This document shows, in pieces, positions 1 to 5,316 of a stretch of DNA of 6,473 nt (within the stretch, counting starts at the first letter, position 1; each line of letters opens with the position of its first letter). The translations under genes were made by a program, and so were the position numbers. Source of the stretch: Bacteroidota bacterium. GTDB taxonomy: Bacteria; Bacteroidota; Bacteroidia; CAMBQF01. Below the pieces are notes generated by a model. The model searched no databases. It saw nothing but the letters and a program-made list of their open reading frames with translations, and was not told where the DNA came from. The stretch lies in NCBI GenBank assembly GCA_027483285.1, contig JAIXUZ010000141.1:1-6473 (forward strand). The letters are read 5' to 3'.

Positions 1-2
1 AT

Positions 3-179
3 GATAACATACGCAAAAACATATTTGGCCTTGCAGCGGGTATTGATATCAATATAAACCGCTTTGTAATTGGAGGCCGCGTAGCGTGGGATTTGCAAAA
101 CAACAACGGCGACGGAACATCAGACACCCCGCGTTATAAAAACGTATGGGGCCAGGTAACCGGTGGCTTTAGGTTTTAA
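3..179 (+). CDS. Outer-membrane beta-barrel protein, C-terminal fragment (5' end outside window)
   Basis: The frame starting at base 3 is open to a TAA at 177-179 and gives 58 residues, the end of a longer protein. The fragment alternates polar and hydrophobic residues (for example INRFVIGGRVAWDLQ) with a glycine/asparagine turn (NNNGDGTSD) between two strands. It ends in GGFRF. A terminal aromatic residue after an amphipathic strand is the usual outer-membrane insertion signal of beta-barrel proteins. This matches the last two strands of the OmpA/PorT-like barrels that are abundant in Bacteroidota, but the fragment is too short to name the subfamily or substrate. It is separated from the next gene by a terminator, so it is probably the last gene of its transcript. 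Confidence 0.6.
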   Translation, partial: DNIRKNIFGLAAGIDININRFVIGGRVAWDLQNNNGDGTSDTPRYKNVWGQVTGGFRF

Positions 180-194
180 TGTAAAACGCTAATT

Positions 195-223
195 GGGGCT
201 GTTATGTTATGGTAGCCCTTTTT
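195..223 (+). terminator. Rho-independent terminator of the barrel gene
   Basis: GGGCT (196-200) pairs with AGCCC (214-218). Two G-U pairs (201/213, 202/212) can extend the stem inwards and G195-T219 outwards. The stem is followed directly by a run of T (219-223). It starts 15 nt after the barrel stop codon. An ATG at 209 lies in the loop, which argues against that ATG being the start of the following gene. Confidence 0.72.
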
Positions 224-262
224 AGAAAATTATTTTTTTCTGACTACTTAAAAACCATTGTT

Positions 263-604
263 ATGAATACCGAAAGCGAAAATAAAGACGATAAAAATCC
301 AGAAAATGAGTTTCCCGGTTACCTGCCATACCCTAAAAGCGAGGATATATATGCCCACGATAAAAAGGAGCAAAGCATAGACCCTGAAGCCCCAACATCA
401 ATAAAAGCCGACCCTGCTTTTTTAGGCGAGAATGAGCGTAACCCCGAAGGAGAATTTGGTGCCGATGACTTGGACATACCCGGTGCTGAGTTAGACGACG
501 CTAACGAAGAAATTGGCCGGGAAGATGAAGAAAATAACTATTACAGTTTGGGCGGAGACAACCACAAAAACCTTGAAGAAGACCAGGCAACGGGTTTAGA
601 TTAA
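263..604 (+). CDS. Small acidic conserved protein of unknown function
   Basis: The protein has 113 aa, of which about 34 are Asp/Glu against 9 Lys/Arg. It has no Cys or Trp, no signal peptide and no membrane segment, so it is probably a soluble and largely disordered cytoplasmic protein. The N-terminal half carries a PGYLPYP-SEDIY stretch (residues 18-30) and a DPEAP turn (40-44). The C-terminal half has the dense block DDLDIPGAELDD (68-79) followed by EDEENNYYSLGGDNH (87-101). I recognise this block from uncharacterised proteins of Sphingobacteria and related Bacteroidota, but I know of no function. An upstream in-frame ATG at 209 was rejected because it lies inside the terminator hairpin and adds a hydrophobic stretch unlike the rest. 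The dps start codon follows the stop after 27 nt, so co-transcription and a stress-related role are plausible inferences only. Confidence 0.8.
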   Translation: MNTESENKDDKNPENEFPGYLPYPKSEDIYAHDKKEQSIDPEAPTSIKADPAFLGENERNPEGEFGADDLDIPGAELDDANEEIGREDEENNYYSLGGDNHKNLEEDQATGLD

Positions 605-631
605 TATAAACAGTACCTAACTATAATAACT

Positions 632-1105
632 ATGAAACCAAATATTGATTTAGCCGATGCTGACCTTAAAAAGGTAGCCACCCTGCTTAACGCACTGCTT
701 GCCGATGAGTATGTGCTGTATACCAAAACACAACACTCGCATTGGAATATACAAGGCCCTAATTTTATGGAGCTCCACAAGTTTTTCGAAATGCAGTACA
801 ACCAACTGGCCCATGTGGTAGATGAGGTTGCTGAACGTATCCGCGTGTTGGGAGTATTGGCTAAAGGCACATTAAAGGATTTTTTAGCTGTTACCCACTT
901 AAAAGAAGATAGCAGCGACTTTACCGACCAAAAGAAAATAATACAAGCCCTGATAGAAGACCACGAGGCTATTGTGCGCAACATACGTACCGATATTATA
1001 CCCGTTACTGATGGCTGCAAAGATATTGGCACAACCGATTTTGTAACCAAGCTGGCAGGCCAGCACGAAACCATGGCCTGGATGCTAAGAGCTTACGTAG
1101 CTTAA
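632..1105 (+). CDS. dps: Dps-family DNA-protecting ferritin
   Basis: The protein has 157 aa, the normal Dps length. Dps forms a 12-subunit shell that oxidises Fe(II) with hydrogen peroxide and stores the iron, which prevents Fenton damage; some members also bind DNA. The inter-subunit ferroxidase ligands fit by position: His37 (in HSHWN), His49 (in FMELHKFFE), Asp64 and Glu68 (in DEVAERI). The 12-15-4 spacing equals that of Listeria Dps H31/H43/D58/E62. Trp38 and the AERIRVLG segment are also typical. The N-terminus is short, with a few lysines (K2, K13, K14) but no long basic tail, so DNA binding cannot be predicted. The start ATG has AATAACT in front and no Shine-Dalgarno sequence. The gene lies 27 nt after the acidic gene and upstream of Lmo0937- and CsbD-type genes, consistent with a stress cluster. 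Confidence 0.95.
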   Translation: MKPNIDLADADLKKVATLLNALLADEYVLYTKTQHSHWNIQGPNFMELHKFFEMQYNQLAHVVDEVAERIRVLGVLAKGTLKDFLAVTHLKEDSSDFTDQKKIIQALIEDHEAIVRNIRTDIIPVTDGCKDIGTTDFVTKLAGQHETMAWMLRAYVA

Positions 1106-1163
1106 GTATTGAACCTGGTTTTTAATACCTCAACTTAATATAAACATTAAACAAATATAAACC

Positions 1164-1322
1164 ATGGGGAATTTGCTTTATATCATAGCGGTAATACTTG
1201 TAGAAGGATGGGCTATAGGCTTTTTAGGTTACCACGCCGGTGGCCTTATCCACATACTATTGGTAATAGCCATTGTAGCGGTGCTATTGCGCCTTATACG
1301 TGGCAGCGCTAAAAACGCATAA
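1164..1322 (+). CDS. Lmo0937-type small membrane protein, 52 aa
   Basis: A 52-codon frame begins at ATG 1164 and ends at TAA 1320-1322. It starts MGNLLYIIAVILVEGWAIGF and continues with LGYHAGGLIHILLVIAIVAV, then a basic tail (LLRLIRGSAKNA). This gives two hydrophobic helices joined by a short turn with a HAGGLIH motif, with Arg/Lys at the C-terminus. The pattern fits the Lmo0937 family of tiny inner-membrane proteins, which are often annotated near stress genes and have no established biochemical role. A Glu (residue 14) followed by Gly sits within the first helix, where I would expect hydrophobic residues. The gene is 58 nt after dps and 30 nt before csbD, on the same strand, and is probably co-transcribed with them. 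Confidence 0.85.
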   Translation: MGNLLYIIAVILVEGWAIGFLGYHAGGLIHILLVIAIVAVLLRLIRGSAKNA

Positions 1323-1333
1323 TTATTTATTCA

Positions 1334-1349
1334 TTCTAAAAACTTAGAA
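1334..1349 (+). promoter_or_regulatory. Small hairpin directly before the csbD-family start codon
   Basis: TTCTAA (1334-1339) is complementary to TTAGAA (1344-1349) around an AAAC loop, leaving 3 nt before ATG 1353. The stem is AT-rich and weak (one G-C pair). It could modulate ribosome access, but it may also be chance in AT-rich DNA. Confidence 0.3.
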
Positions 1350-1352
1350 AAC

Positions 1353-1538
1353 ATGCCAACTAATAAAACAGAAGGAGCTTTTAACGAGCTTAAAGGAAAA
1401 CTAAAACAAGCATTTGCCGATTTAACCGACGACGATTTGTTGTACGGAGAAGGACAAGCTGACGAAATGTGGGGTAAAATTCAACAGAAAGTGGGCAAAG
1501 GCAAAGACGAGATTAAAAAGCTGATTGATAAAATCTAA
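1353..1538 (+). CDS. CsbD-family stress-response protein
   Basis: This is a 61-aa soluble, highly charged protein. The central part ELKGKLKQAFADLTDDDLLYGEGQ (split here as residues 12-25 and 26-35) matches the CsbD domain: an N-E-x-K-G-K-x-K-Q core followed by DLTDDDL and an E-G-x-x-[DE] turn. A second helix with the G-K-I-Q-x-K-x-G-K repeat follows. The family is named after Bacillus subtilis CsbD, a sigma-B-controlled general-stress protein; its molecular function is unknown. The ATG is preceded by AAAAC and by a small hairpin (1334-1349) only 3 nt upstream. The gene is last in the run 263-1538 and is followed by a terminator, so it closes the putative stress operon. Confidence 0.93.
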   Translation: MPTNKTEGAFNELKGKLKQAFADLTDDDLLYGEGQADEMWGKIQQKVGKGKDEIKKLIDKI

Positions 1539-1560
1539 GCTTGTTTATAAATTCTATTGG

Positions 1561-1594
1561 AACAGGTCCCTCGGTTATCCGTTGGGCCTGTTTT
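1561..1594 (+). terminator. Rho-independent terminator closing the stress cluster
   Basis: AACAGGTCC (1561-1569) pairs with GGGCCTGTT (1584-1592), including one T-G pair. After a two-base mismatch, CGG (1572-1574) pairs with CCG (1579-1581) around a TTAT loop. The T run at 1591-1594 overlaps the stem base. It begins 22 nt after the csbD-family stop codon. Confidence 0.8.
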
Positions 1595-1676
1595 AGTTAA
1601 TAACCCCAAACCGTTGCTTAGGCAATTATATAAGTGCCTGAAAATCAATACTAAAAATAAAATTAATAGCCTAGGG

Positions 1677-1706
1677 TTTGTTGTTAATAAAATTTCTCTA
1701 TCTTTG
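1677..1706 (+). promoter_or_regulatory. Bacteroidota-type primary-sigma promoter of rpsO
   Basis: TTTG at 1677-1680 is the -33 element and TATCTTTG at 1699-1706 is a perfect match to the -7 consensus TAnnTTTG, with 18 nt between them. This is the known architecture for the Bacteroidota primary sigma factor. Transcription would begin near 1711-1714, giving a leader of about 35-38 nt before the rpsO ATG. The region between the upstream terminator and this promoter is AT-rich, as expected for a strong promoter. Confidence 0.9.
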
Positions 1707-1723
1707 CACTCCTTAATAAAGAA

Positions 1724-1739
1724 GTAAAAAACATTTTAC
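1724..1739 (+). promoter_or_regulatory. Small leader hairpin before rpsO
   Basis: GTAAAA (1724-1729) pairs with TTTTAC (1734-1739) around an AACA loop. It ends 9 nt before the rpsO ATG and lies inside the predicted 5' leader. Ribosomal protein S15 represses its own mRNA in several bacteria through structures at this position, but those structures differ between phyla. This stem is weak, so a role in autoregulation is only a possibility. Confidence 0.3.
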
Positions 1740-1748
1740 AGTATAAAG

Positions 1749-2018
1749 ATGTACTTGACAAGCGAAGTAAAAAAAGAAATTTTTAAACTACACGGTGAAA
1801 CTGAAACCAACACAGGTTCTTCAGAAGGCCAGATTGCCCTTTTCACACACCGTATCACTCACCTTACAGAGCACTTAAAAGTAAACCGTAAGGATTTTAA
1901 CACCCAAAGGTCGCTAATAAACCTTGTAGGTAAGCGTCGTCGTTTACTCGACTACCTAAAAAACAATGACATTGAGCGCTACAGGGCGATTATCAAAACC
2001 CTGGGTATCCGTAAATAA
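1749..2018 (+). CDS. rpsO: 30S ribosomal protein S15
   Basis: The protein has 89 aa, exactly the length usual for S15, which binds the central domain of 16S rRNA early in 30S assembly and helps form an intersubunit bridge. Family landmarks are present: TGSSEGQIALFTHRI (22-36), HLTEHLKVNRKDF (38-50) with the rRNA-contacting His42 and Asp49, and LVGKRRRLLDYLKNNDIERY (59-78), ending in LGIRK. Position 52 is Thr where Escherichia coli has the rRNA-contacting Ser51; I believe this is normal for Bacteroidota. It has its own strong promoter (1677-1706) and a short leader. A long hairpin with a T run follows 6 nt after the stop codon, so much of its mRNA is probably monocistronic, with readthrough into pnp. 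Confidence 0.98.
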   Translation: MYLTSEVKKEIFKLHGETETNTGSSEGQIALFTHRITHLTEHLKVNRKDFNTQRSLINLVGKRRRLLDYLKNNDIERYRAIIKTLGIRK

Positions 2019-2024
2019 TTCACC

Positions 2025-2065
2025 AACGAAAAAGAGGCAATTCAAAATTGCCTCTTTTCGTTTTT
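2025..2065 (+). terminator. Long rpsO-pnp intergenic hairpin (terminator and possible processing site)
   Basis: AACGAAAAAGAGGCAATT (2025-2042) pairs with AATTGCCTCTTTTCGTT (2046-2062) around a CAA loop. That is a 17-bp stem with one bulged A, followed by T at 2061-2065. It is a strong intrinsic terminator by shape. It lies 28 nt before the pnp start codon, and no other promoter for pnp is visible, so some readthrough is expected. In Escherichia coli the rpsO-pnp interval holds both a terminator and an RNase III hairpin controlling pnp; the same double role here is inference. Confidence 0.85.
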
Positions 2066-2093
2066 CATTTAAAGTTTTTTAACCAATCAGACT

Positions 2094-4325
2094 ATGTCTA
2101 AAATAGCAATTACTCAATCGTTCGATTTGGGCGATGGCCGTACAGTTACCCTTGAAACCGGTAAACTAGCAAAACAAGCCGACGGCTCGGTAGTAGTACG
2201 CATAGGCAACACCATGTTATTGGCTGCCGTAGTATCTAACCAAGACCCGGTTCCGGGGGCCGATTTTATGCCCTTAACCGTTGAATATAAAGAAAAGTAT
2301 GCAGCTGCCGGTGTTTTTCCGGGTGGCTTTTTTAAACGTGAGGCCCGTCCGTCAGATTACGAAATCCTTATCTGCCGTTTAGTTGACCGCGCGTTGCGCC
2401 CACTGTTTCCTGAAGATTACCATGCCGACACACAGGTTGTTATTAACTTAATATCTGCAGAGCCTGGTGTGTTGCCAGACTCTTACGCATGTTTAGCAGC
2501 ATCGGCAGCCCTTGCCCTTTCTGACATTCCTTTTAAAGGCCCTATCTCTGAAGTACGTGTTTGCCGCATAAACGGCGAGTTGGTGTTAAACCCAACAATG
2601 GAACAGATAGAAACAGCCGATATTGATATGATGGTTGCCGCCACTATGGATAACGTAGTGATGATTGAAGGCGAAATGAAAGAAGTAGCAGAAGCTGATA
2701 TGATGTCGGCTATTGCATTTGGCCACGAGGCTATCAAATGCCAGCTTACCGCTATCAATGCATTGGTTGAGGCTGCAGGTGGCAAAAAACCTGCCCGCGT
2801 TTACAACCATGAAACGAACGACGAAGACTTACGCGCTGCTGTTAAAGCCGCTACGTACGATAAAGTGTATGCTGTAGCTAAAGCGGGAAATCCTAAAAAA
2901 GACGACCGTAAAGCTGCTTTTAAAGCCGTGCTGGATGAGTACAAAGCTACTTTTAGCGAAGAAGCATTAGCGGAAAAGATTGGTCTGATTAAAAAATACT
3001 ACCACGAGGTAGAATGGCAAGCCGTTCGCGATGTGATATTGAATGAGCGTATACGCTTAGACGGACGTAAAACAGACGAGATACGTAACATTTGGAGCGA
3101 GGTTGATTACCTTCCGGGTGCCCACGGTTCGGCTATCTTTACCCGTGGCGATACACAATCGCTTACCACGGTTACCCTTGGTAACAAAATGGATGAGCAG
3201 ATGATTGATGGCGCCATTATTAAAGGCACCGCCAAATTCTTATTGCACTACAACTTCCCTGCTTTTTCTACAGGTGAGGCCCGCGCCAACCGCGGTACCA
3301 GCCGCCGCGAGGTAGGCCATGGTAACCTTGCGTTACGTGCGTTGAAAAACATGATTCCAACGGCTCCGGAGAATCCTTATACTATCCGTATAGTTTCTGA
3401 TATCCTTGAGTCTAACGGCTCATCATCAATGGCCACGGTTTGCGCCGGTACATTAGCTTTGATGGATGCTGGTATCAAAATTAAACGTCCGGTATCGGGT
3501 ATCGCTATGGGCTTAATTACCGATGGCTCAGGTAAATTTGCCGTTCTTTCTGATATTCTTGGCGACGAAGACCACTTAGGTGATATGGACTTTAAGGTAA
3601 CAGGTACCGAAAACGGTATTACCGCTTGCCAAATGGACATTAAAGTGGATGGCTTAACGTCTGAAATTATGACCCAGGCCCTTGACCAGGCCCGTGCAGG
3701 CCGTCTTCATATTCTAGGTGAGATTGCTAAAACAATGACCGCGCCTAACGAAGACTACAAACCACACGCCCCACGTATTGTTGAATTCCGTATACCACGT
3801 GAATACATTGGTGCCGTTATTGGTTCAGGTGGCAAGGTTATCCAGGAAATGCAACGCGAAACCAATACTGTTATTACTATTGAAGAAGTTGGCCAGGAAG
3901 GTGTTATCCAAATATCATCAGCCAACAAAAACGATATTGATGCAGCGTTACAACGCATTACAAACATTATTACTGAGCCTGAAGTAGGTACAATTTATAA
4001 AGGTAAAGTTAAAACAATACAACCCTTTGGTGCGTTTGTTGAGATACTACCGGGTAAAGATGGTTTGCTTCACATTTCTGAAATTAAATGGGAGCGCCTG
4101 GAAACTATGGATGGTGTGTTGAATGAAGGTGATGAGATTGAGGTTAAACTAATTGGCCTTGACCCTAAAACCGGTAAATTGAAACTATCACGTAAGGTCC
4201 TTATCGACAAGCCTGAAGGTTATGTTGAGCCGGAACCACGCGAACGCCGTGAAGGTGGTGACCGTGGCCCACGCCGCGATTTTAAAGGCGGTGGACGTGA
4301 TAACCGTGGCCCACGCCGCGACTAG
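2094..4325 (+). CDS. pnp: Polyribonucleotide nucleotidyltransferase (PNPase)
   Basis: The protein has 743 aa. PNPase is a trimeric phosphorolytic 3'-5' exoribonuclease that releases nucleoside diphosphates and can also add 3' tails. Domains in order: first RNase PH core (about 14-145, with FFKREARPSDYE at 79-90); the alpha-helical linker (about 240-315); second RNase PH core from LDGRK (322-326), carrying the catalytic DEDHLGDMDFK block with Asp493, Asp499 and Lys501, equivalent to E. coli D486/D492/K494; a KH domain with the GSGG loop at 577-580; an S1 domain (about 628-702, GKVKTIQPFGAFVEI...HISEI). A charged Arg/Gly/Asp-rich tail of about 40 residues follows (GDRGPRRD twice in near-identical form). 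The ATG at 2094 gives the family N-terminus. It probably depends on readthrough from rpsO, and its leader hairpin suggests post-transcriptional control. Confidence 0.98.
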   Translation: MSKIAITQSFDLGDGRTVTLETGKLAKQADGSVVVRIGNTMLLAAVVSNQDPVPGADFMPLTVEYKEKYAAAGVFPGGFFKREARPSDYEILICRLVDRALRPLFPEDYHADTQVVINLISAEPGVLPDSYACLAASAALALSDIPFKGPISEVRVCRINGELVLNPTMEQIETADIDMMVAATMDNVVMIEGEMKEVAEADMMSAIAFGHEAIKCQLTAINALVEAAGGKKPARVYNHETNDEDLRAAVKAATYDKVYAVAKAGNPKKDDRKAAFKAVLDEYKATFSEEALAEKIGLIKKYYHEVEWQAVRDVILNERIRLDGRKTDEIRNIWSEVDYLPGAHGSAIFTRGDTQSLTTVTLGNKMDEQMIDGAIIKGTAKFLLHYNFPAFSTGEARANRGTSRREVGHGNLALRALKNMIPTAPENPYTIRIVSDILESNGSSSMATVCAGTLALMDAGIKIKRPVSGIAMGLITDGSGKFAVLSDILGDEDHLGDMDFKVTGTENGITACQMDIKVDGLTSEIMTQALDQARAGRLHILGEIAKTMTAPNEDYKPHAPRIVEFRIPREYIGAVIGSGGKVIQEMQRETNTVITIEEVGQEGVIQISSANKNDIDAALQRITNIITEPEVGTIYKGKVKTIQPFGAFVEILPGKDGLLHISEIKWERLETMDGVLNEGDEIEVKLIGLDPKTGKLKLSRKVLIDKPEGYVEPEPRERREGGDRGPRRDFKGGGRDNRGPRRD
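4261..4321 (+). repeat. 19-bp direct repeat in the pnp tail
   Basis: ACCGTGGCCCACGCCGCGA occurs at 4261-4279 and again at 4303-4321, 42 nt apart (14 codons, in frame). Both copies encode RGPRRD, separated by a glycine-rich FKGGGRD spacer. The identity includes synonymous positions, which points to recent in-frame tandem duplication or conversion of the tail unit. Confidence 0.85.
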
Positions 4326-4376
4326 TTATTGCTTATTATTATTTGTAACATATATATTCAACTATCGTATAAAAGC

Positions 4377-4393
4377 CCCTTTGATATAAAGGG
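4377..4393 (+). promoter_or_regulatory. Hairpin just upstream of the rpoD start
   Basis: CCCTTT (4377-4382) is perfectly complementary to AAAGGG (4388-4393) around a GATAT loop, and ends 9 nt before ATG 4403. It has three G-C pairs, so it is firmer than the similar elements before csbD and rpsO. It is followed by TGTTTG rather than a clean T run, so it is a poor terminator. A translational or RNA-stability role is possible. Confidence 0.4.
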
Positions 4394-4402
4394 TGTTTGC
4401 CT

Positions 4403-5266
4403 ATGAGACAGTTAAAGATTACCAAACAAGTTACTAATCGCGAAACCGCCTCTCTTGATAAGTATTTACAAGAGATTGGAAAGGTTGAGCTTATCAACGC
4501 CGAAGAGGAAGTTGAGTTAGCACGCCGTATACGCCAGGGCGACCAGGCAGCGTTGGAGAAGCTAACCAAAGCCAACTTACGTTTCGTTGTATCGGTATCT
4601 AAACAATACCAAAACCAGGGCCTTAGCCTGCCCGACTTAATTAACGAGGGTAACCTTGGTTTGATTAAGGCTGCGCAGCGCTTTGACGAAACCCGTGGTT
4701 TCAAATTCATATCGTACGCCGTTTGGTGGATCCGCCAGTCAATCCTTCAGGCATTAGCCGAGCAATCACGTATTGTACGTTTACCGCTGAACAAGATTGG
4801 TTCTATCAATAAAATCAATAAAGCATTCTCTAAACTAGAGCAGGAATACGAGCGCGAGCCAACTGCCGAAGAGATAGCCCAGATTTTGGAGATGACCGAG
4901 AACGACGTTAAAGAGTCTATTAAAAACTCGGGCCGCCATATTTCTATGGATGCACCGCTGGTGCAAGGGGAAGAGAGCAATATGTACGATGTACTGCGTA
5001 GCTCTGACAGCCCAAGCCCTGAGAGTGGTTTGATTAATGACTCGTTACGTAAAGAGATTGAGCGCGCATTGTCTACACTTACCCCCCGCGAGGCTGACGT
5101 TATTAAGTTATACTTCGGCTTAAACGGTGAGCATGCAATGACATTGGAAGAGATAGGTGAGAAGTTTGACCTTACACGTGAGCGTGTACGCCAGATTAAA
5201 GAAAAAGCGATCCGTCGTTTGAAACACACATCACGTAGCAAAATCCTTAAAACATACCTTGGATAA
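4403..5266 (+). CDS. rpoD: Primary (vegetative) RNA polymerase sigma factor
   Basis: This 287-aa protein opens with MRQLKITKQVTNRE, the standard N-terminus of the short Bacteroidota housekeeping sigma. An in-frame TTG at 4397 would add only two residues and was not chosen. Region 1.2 is at about 17-48 and region 2 at about 55-125, including DLINEGNLGLIKAAQRFD (core binding) and GFKFISYAVWWIRQSI (promoter melting and -7 recognition). Region 3 is at about 130-205 and region 4 at about 215-275, with the helix-turn-helix TLEEIGEKFDLTRERVRQI. Region 1.1 and the non-conserved insert of E. coli sigma-70 are absent, as is normal for the phylum. This factor should read the TTTG/TAnnTTTG promoter seen before rpsO. 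No terminator and no convincing promoter separates it from pnp (77-nt gap), so cotranscription is likely. Confidence 0.97.
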   Translation: MRQLKITKQVTNRETASLDKYLQEIGKVELINAEEEVELARRIRQGDQAALEKLTKANLRFVVSVSKQYQNQGLSLPDLINEGNLGLIKAAQRFDETRGFKFISYAVWWIRQSILQALAEQSRIVRLPLNKIGSINKINKAFSKLEQEYEREPTAEEIAQILEMTENDVKESIKNSGRHISMDAPLVQGEESNMYDVLRSSDSPSPESGLINDSLRKEIERALSTLTPREADVIKLYFGLNGEHAMTLEEIGEKFDLTRERVRQIKEKAIRRLKHTSRSKILKTYLG

Positions 5267-5285
5267 GAAACCTTTACTTATAAAG

Positions 5286-5316
5286 AAAAGCCCCGACGGA
5301 AACGCCGGGGCTTTTT
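5286..5316 (+). terminator. GNRA-capped intrinsic terminator of rpoD
   Basis: AAAAGCCCCG (5286-5295) pairs with CGGGGCTTTT (5306-5315). An A-C mismatch is followed by CG/CG closing a GAAA tetraloop (5299-5302). The T run 5312-5316 completes the signal, 20 nt after the rpoD stop. The arms continue outwards: TTTACTTATAAA (5273-5284) is complementary to TTTATAAGTAAA (5320-5331), with a small internal bulge. Confidence 0.93.

Noticed and set aside
209..262. Upstream ATG that would give the acidic protein 18 more residues
   Set aside because: The ATG lies in the loop of the terminator at 195-223, and the added hydrophobic stretch is unlike the rest of this soluble acidic protein. ATG 263 gives the expected start.
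601..1074. 157-codon open frame on the minus strand
   Set aside because: It lies antisense to dps, which is fully supported by ferroxidase residues. The minus-strand product is Ser/Cys-rich without any family pattern.
1106..1128. Imperfect dyad after dps (GTATT ... AATAC with AAC/GTT inside)
   Set aside because: The stem is AT-rich, interrupted and lacks a T run, so it is unlikely to be a terminator; the next gene is probably co-transcribed.
2483..3967. Several minus-strand and one plus-strand open frames of 69-100 codons inside pnp
   Set aside because: All overlap PNPase coding sequence whose domains are intact. None shows a recognisable domain or start context.
4342..4370. Possible promoter before rpoD (TTTG, 17 nt, TATCGTAT)
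   Set aside because: The -7 element misses two of six conserved bases (TAnnTTTG), so it is not strong enough to list as a feature.
4397..4402. TTG start for rpoD two codons upstream of the ATG
   Set aside because: Bacteroidota primary sigma factors begin MRQLKIT, matching ATG 4403; a TTG start adds nothing conserved.
4339..5241. Two minus-strand open frames of 123 and 164 codons across rpoD
   Set aside because: They are antisense to the conserved sigma factor and their composition follows from its codons.
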